Position numbers and translations under genes: made by a program. Shown piece by piece: positions 61,768 through 64,000 of a DNA stretch of 64,000 nucleotides. The notes beneath the pieces are model-generated. The model had not been told where the DNA came from, ran no database searches, and saw only the letters and a program-made list of their open reading frames with translations. Each line of letters begins with the position of its first letter. Positions within the stretch are counted from its first letter, which is position 1. Origin of the DNA: Micromonospora sp. WMMD1102 (GTDB taxonomy: Bacteria; Actinomycetota; Actinomycetes; Mycobacteriales; Micromonosporaceae); assembly GCF_029626265.1 (NCBI RefSeq), contig NZ_JARUBN010000001.1:3844001-3908000 (forward strand), given 5' to 3'.

Positions 61768-64000
61768 GCGGGCTCACTTTCGTCGATGCCAGCCGCGTCC
61801 GATGTTTCCTCGGTGCCGGTGTGGTGGGCGCCGTTGGTGTGCGGTGGCTCGACCGGTGCCGGGTCGGGGAGCATCGTGGCGAACAGGTCAGGACCGAGAT
61901 CTTCGGCGCTGCGGCGTGGGGTGAGCAGCCGGGTGGCGTAGTCCCCGACGGGGATCTGTTCAAGGGTGTGCCCGGCCCACAGCATCAGGGACAGGTCGAC
62001 GCCGGGAATGGGTGCGGGTGCTCGGGTGATGACCCAGACTGCGGCGGCGGGGACTTGCGCGACGGCGACAAGCGGTGCGGGTCCGGCGAGCAGGAAGTCG
62101 AGGTCGAAGTCCGTGAGCATCCGCATCATCGTGGCGCGGTTGCCGGGGTCGACGCCTTCGAAGGCTTCGTCGAGCCAGAGCGGCCGGGGTGCTTCTGGAG
62201 ATTCGGAATACAGGGCGACCAGGGTCGCCAGCAGCGGCTGCAACAGGGTGAGGACTTTGCCTCCGCCGGAATCGACGCCGTGGACTTTCCTGGTGAGGTC
62301 TTTCCACCGGGTCTCGTCGTCGTCGCTGTCGCCGACTTTGTATTGGGCGACGACGTCGAACCAGGCACGATAGTCGAGCAGTTCGGCAAGGCGGTCGGTC
62401 CAGTCTTCGGTGCCAACGAGGCCGGCTTCCTGGGCCTCGCGCAGACGGGCGCCGAGGAACAGTTGGATCTGTTGCTGGGCGGCGTCGGATTCTATGGTGC
62501 CGTCCAGGAGTGCTTTGAGGATCTTGAAGCCGGGCGCTTGTCCTTCGGCGGGGACGCGGCGTAGCCGCAGCGTGATCTTGTTGGCGCCGGTCGGATGTTT
62601 CTCCAGAACCTCGTTGACAACCGCAAGCAGCGTGATGACCTTCTTCATCCGGTCGGCGAGGTGGTCGATGAAGGTGGAGGAGAGAAGTTCGGTGTACATC
62701 TGGTGGAGCTTCTCGTCGTGGGTACGCGACAGGTCGTCGACCAGCTTTTGCAGGTGCAGGATGGCTTCAGCTGGGTCGAGCGAGGTGCCAGAGGCATCGA
62801 CGATCAAGGTGACCGACGGCAGGGGGTGCTGGTCGTCGGCTTCGGTGATGATGATCGAGCGGCCGCCGTGGGCTTCGAGGACGGTGCGCAGCTCGATCAG
62901 GGAGCTGCCGAGCATGCGCGAGAGTGCGGCTTCAACGCGTTTGGCCTTGTCGTCGAGCCGGTCGGGCCACATCGGCGGGCGCAGCCGCTCGGTGGCGGTA
63001 CGGGCGTGAGCGAGCGCGGCGGGCAAATCACGGCTGTCCGGGGCGGGCAGGTTACGAGCGGCAGTGAGGCCGGCGTCAACAGGTGTCCACCAGGCGGCAG
63101 CCGCGGCGTCGCGGTGTTCACCGGCCGCCGTGTGGTCCTTGCAGGCGCCCTTCCAGGCGTTCTCGGCTTCACCCGCCTCTTTGGAGCGGGCCAGGCCTTC
63201 GCGTCGACTGGCCGAGATCGACGGACCGTATTCCTCGACTTTTCGTTCGAGTTCTTCGGCCTGGGCGAACAGCTGTTGCGCGTCGGCGTCCACGGACTGC
63301 TCGGCCAGGGTCGCGTTCGTGTCGGCCAGCTCGGCGGCTGCCGCTTCACCTTCGGCGAGGGTGACGGCGGCGGTGACCCGGCCTTCTTCGGTGGTGAGCC
63401 GTTCAGCAGCATCCGTGGCCGCGGCAGTGGCGGCTTTGAGCCCGCGCAGTGCCAGCCGCAGGGAGCCGGCGGCGGCGGCGGTTGTGTCGAGGTCTGCGGC
63501 GAGGGTGTCGAGATGCTCCTCGCTGGTGGGGAGCTGGTTATCGACGCCGTACCGGATGACCTCTGCTGCCTTCTCCTCCGAGAGGGTGCGGGCCTGTTCT
63601 TCTCGGCCGCGAGCGTCGCGGTAGGCGGTGCCGGCTTTCTCGGCTTCGCCGGTCGCGGCGGTGTAAGCAGCGGCAGCTGCGACGACGTCGGCGTCGGTGG
63701 GTGCCTGCCTGGCGCTGGTGCGCAGGTTCGTGACCTGGGTGCTGACGGTGTCGGCTTCGCCGGTGAGGCGCTGCGCTTCGTCGCGGAACGCGGTGGCTTG
63801 CGCGCGTAGGTCGGCGATGTTGCGGCGGCGGGTCGCGGCGCGGGCGGCGGTGCCGATCAGTTCAGCGCCGTGTTCGGCGGGGGCTGCCCGGCCGGCTGCG
63901 GCGGTGGTTCGCCAGCGTCCGTCGGCGGCGAGGCACACGGTCGCGGTGAGCGGGCCGTCGGTGGTGTAGCCGATGCCGTTGAGGATCTTCGTGACAGCGT
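61764..64000 (-). CDS. jetC: TIGR02680-type SMC/SbcC-like ATPase (Wadjet JetC-like), C-terminal part
   Basis: The frame is open to the right edge (GIGYTTDGPLTATVCLAADGRW at the edge), giving about 745 residues of a protein that is normally about 1350. Long coiled-coil stretches (ADLRAQATAFRDEAQRLTGEADTVSTQVTNL; RAATRRR; EVEEL-type repeats) are followed by LIVDASGTSLDPAEAILHLQKLVDDLSRTHDEKL and the ATPase C-domain, with GGGKVLTLLQPLLATLVAL (signature region) and PLWLDEAFEGVDPGNRATMMRML (Walker B and D-loop). The Walker A lies outside the window. Wadjet SMC complexes recognise and extrude plasmid DNA. Upstream genes (TIGR02677, TIGR02678) should lie beyond the edge. Confidence 0.85.
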   Translation of the reverse strand, partial: AVTKILNGIGYTTDGPLTATVCLAADGRWRTTAAAGRAAPAEHGAELIGTAARAATRRRNIADLRAQATAFRDEAQRLTGEADTVSTQVTNLRTSARQAPTDADVVAAAAAYTAATGEAEKAGTAYRDARGREEQARTLSEEKAAEVIRYGVDNQLPTSEEHLDTLAADLDTTAAAAGSLRLALRGLKAATAAATDAAERLTTEEGRVTAAVTLAEGEAAAAELADTNATLAEQSVDADAQQLFAQAEELERKVEEYGPSISASRREGLARSKEAGEAENAWKGACKDHTAAGEHRDAAAAAWWTPVDAGLTAARNLPAPDSRDLPAALAHARTATERLRPPMWPDRLDDKAKRVEAALSRMLGSSLIELRTVLEAHGGRSIIITEADDQHPLPSVTLIVDASGTSLDPAEAILHLQKLVDDLSRTHDEKLHQMYTELLSSTFIDHLADRMKKVITLLAVVNEVLEKHPTGANKITLRLRRVPAEGQAPGFKILKALLDGTIESDAAQQQIQLFLGARLREAQEAGLVGTEDWTDRLAELLDYRAWFDVVAQYKVGDSDDDETRWKDLTRKVHGVDSGGGKVLTLLQPLLATLVALYSESPEAPRPLWLDEAFEGVDPGNRATMMRMLTDFDLDFLLAGPAPLVAVAQVPAAAVWVITRAPAPIPGVDLSLMLWAGHTLEQIPVGDYATRLLTPRRSAEDLGPDLFATMLPDPAPVEPPHTNGAHHTGTEETSDAAGIDESEPA

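Overview
The window is high-GC actinobacterial DNA, with short intergenic gaps, many GTG starts and many four-base ATGA or GTGA gene overlaps. Several families point to a Micromonospora-like member of the Micromonosporaceae or a close relative: DUF397 with its helix-turn-helix partner, FxLD lanthipeptide genes, DUF6338, GPP34 and TIGR02679/TIGR02680. The genus is an inference from gene content. No rRNA, tRNA or CRISPR array was recognised. Nearly everything here looks like accessory, heavily rearranged DNA.

Layout. 1-3.1 kb: the N-terminal part of a tyrosine recombinase running off the left edge, an AbrB-like regulator, and a gene-poor stretch with two arrays of a short CCCAACAG-type repeat, the second arranged near helical phase. 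3.1-12.2 kb, minus strand: a DegT-type aminotransferase (frameshifted), two endonuclease/exonuclease/phosphatase (EEP) proteins (one frameshifted), a secreted trypsin-like protease, a membrane protein, a GNAT acetyltransferase coupled to an APC permease, and a GPP34 protein. 12.6-15.4 kb, plus strand: a frameshifted P-loop/regulator-like gene, an asparaginase and a PPC-domain protein. 15.7-20.4 kb: hypothetical and DUF6338 genes among remnants of a hydrolase and a cation-efflux gene, then an endonuclease VII-like gene.

20.6-38 kb is a damaged defence/mobile island. It holds a RusA-like gene split by an IS66 element, an AbiTii protein, an integrase scrap and an NYN-domain protein. It also holds what looks like a Hachiman operon (HamA nuclease plus HamB helicase) hit by three insertion sequences: an IS256-family element at the 5' end of hamA, a DDE element exactly before the DEAH box of hamB, and a second IS66-type element that removes the end of hamB. 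Next come a broken large serine recombinase and its small partner genes.

37.8-47.2 kb is an FxLD lanthipeptide cluster on the minus strand (precursor, LanB, LanC, FxLD-system methyltransferase, helical-repeat protein), with a divergent helix-turn-helix/DUF397 pair. 47.3-55.0 kb has a self-duplicated small protein, a TPR regulator, a sigma-factor remnant, a less GC-rich orphan gene, the second identical IS66 copy, and a three-Cys-motif pair (TcmP plus DUF5131) with a near-perfect LexA/SOS box upstream.

55.4-60.4 kb has an XRE repressor/ImmA protease pair (protease split by an ISAs1 element), facing a four-gene ubiquitin-like conjugation operon (Ubl, E2-like, JAMM peptidase, E1-like ThiF) in the Bil gene order. 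The intergenic region carries a TGCAAC operator array, suggesting that the repressor pair controls the conjugation operon. 60.5-64 kb is the distal part of a Wadjet-type plasmid-defence operon (TIGR02679 plus TIGR02680), which continues past the right edge.
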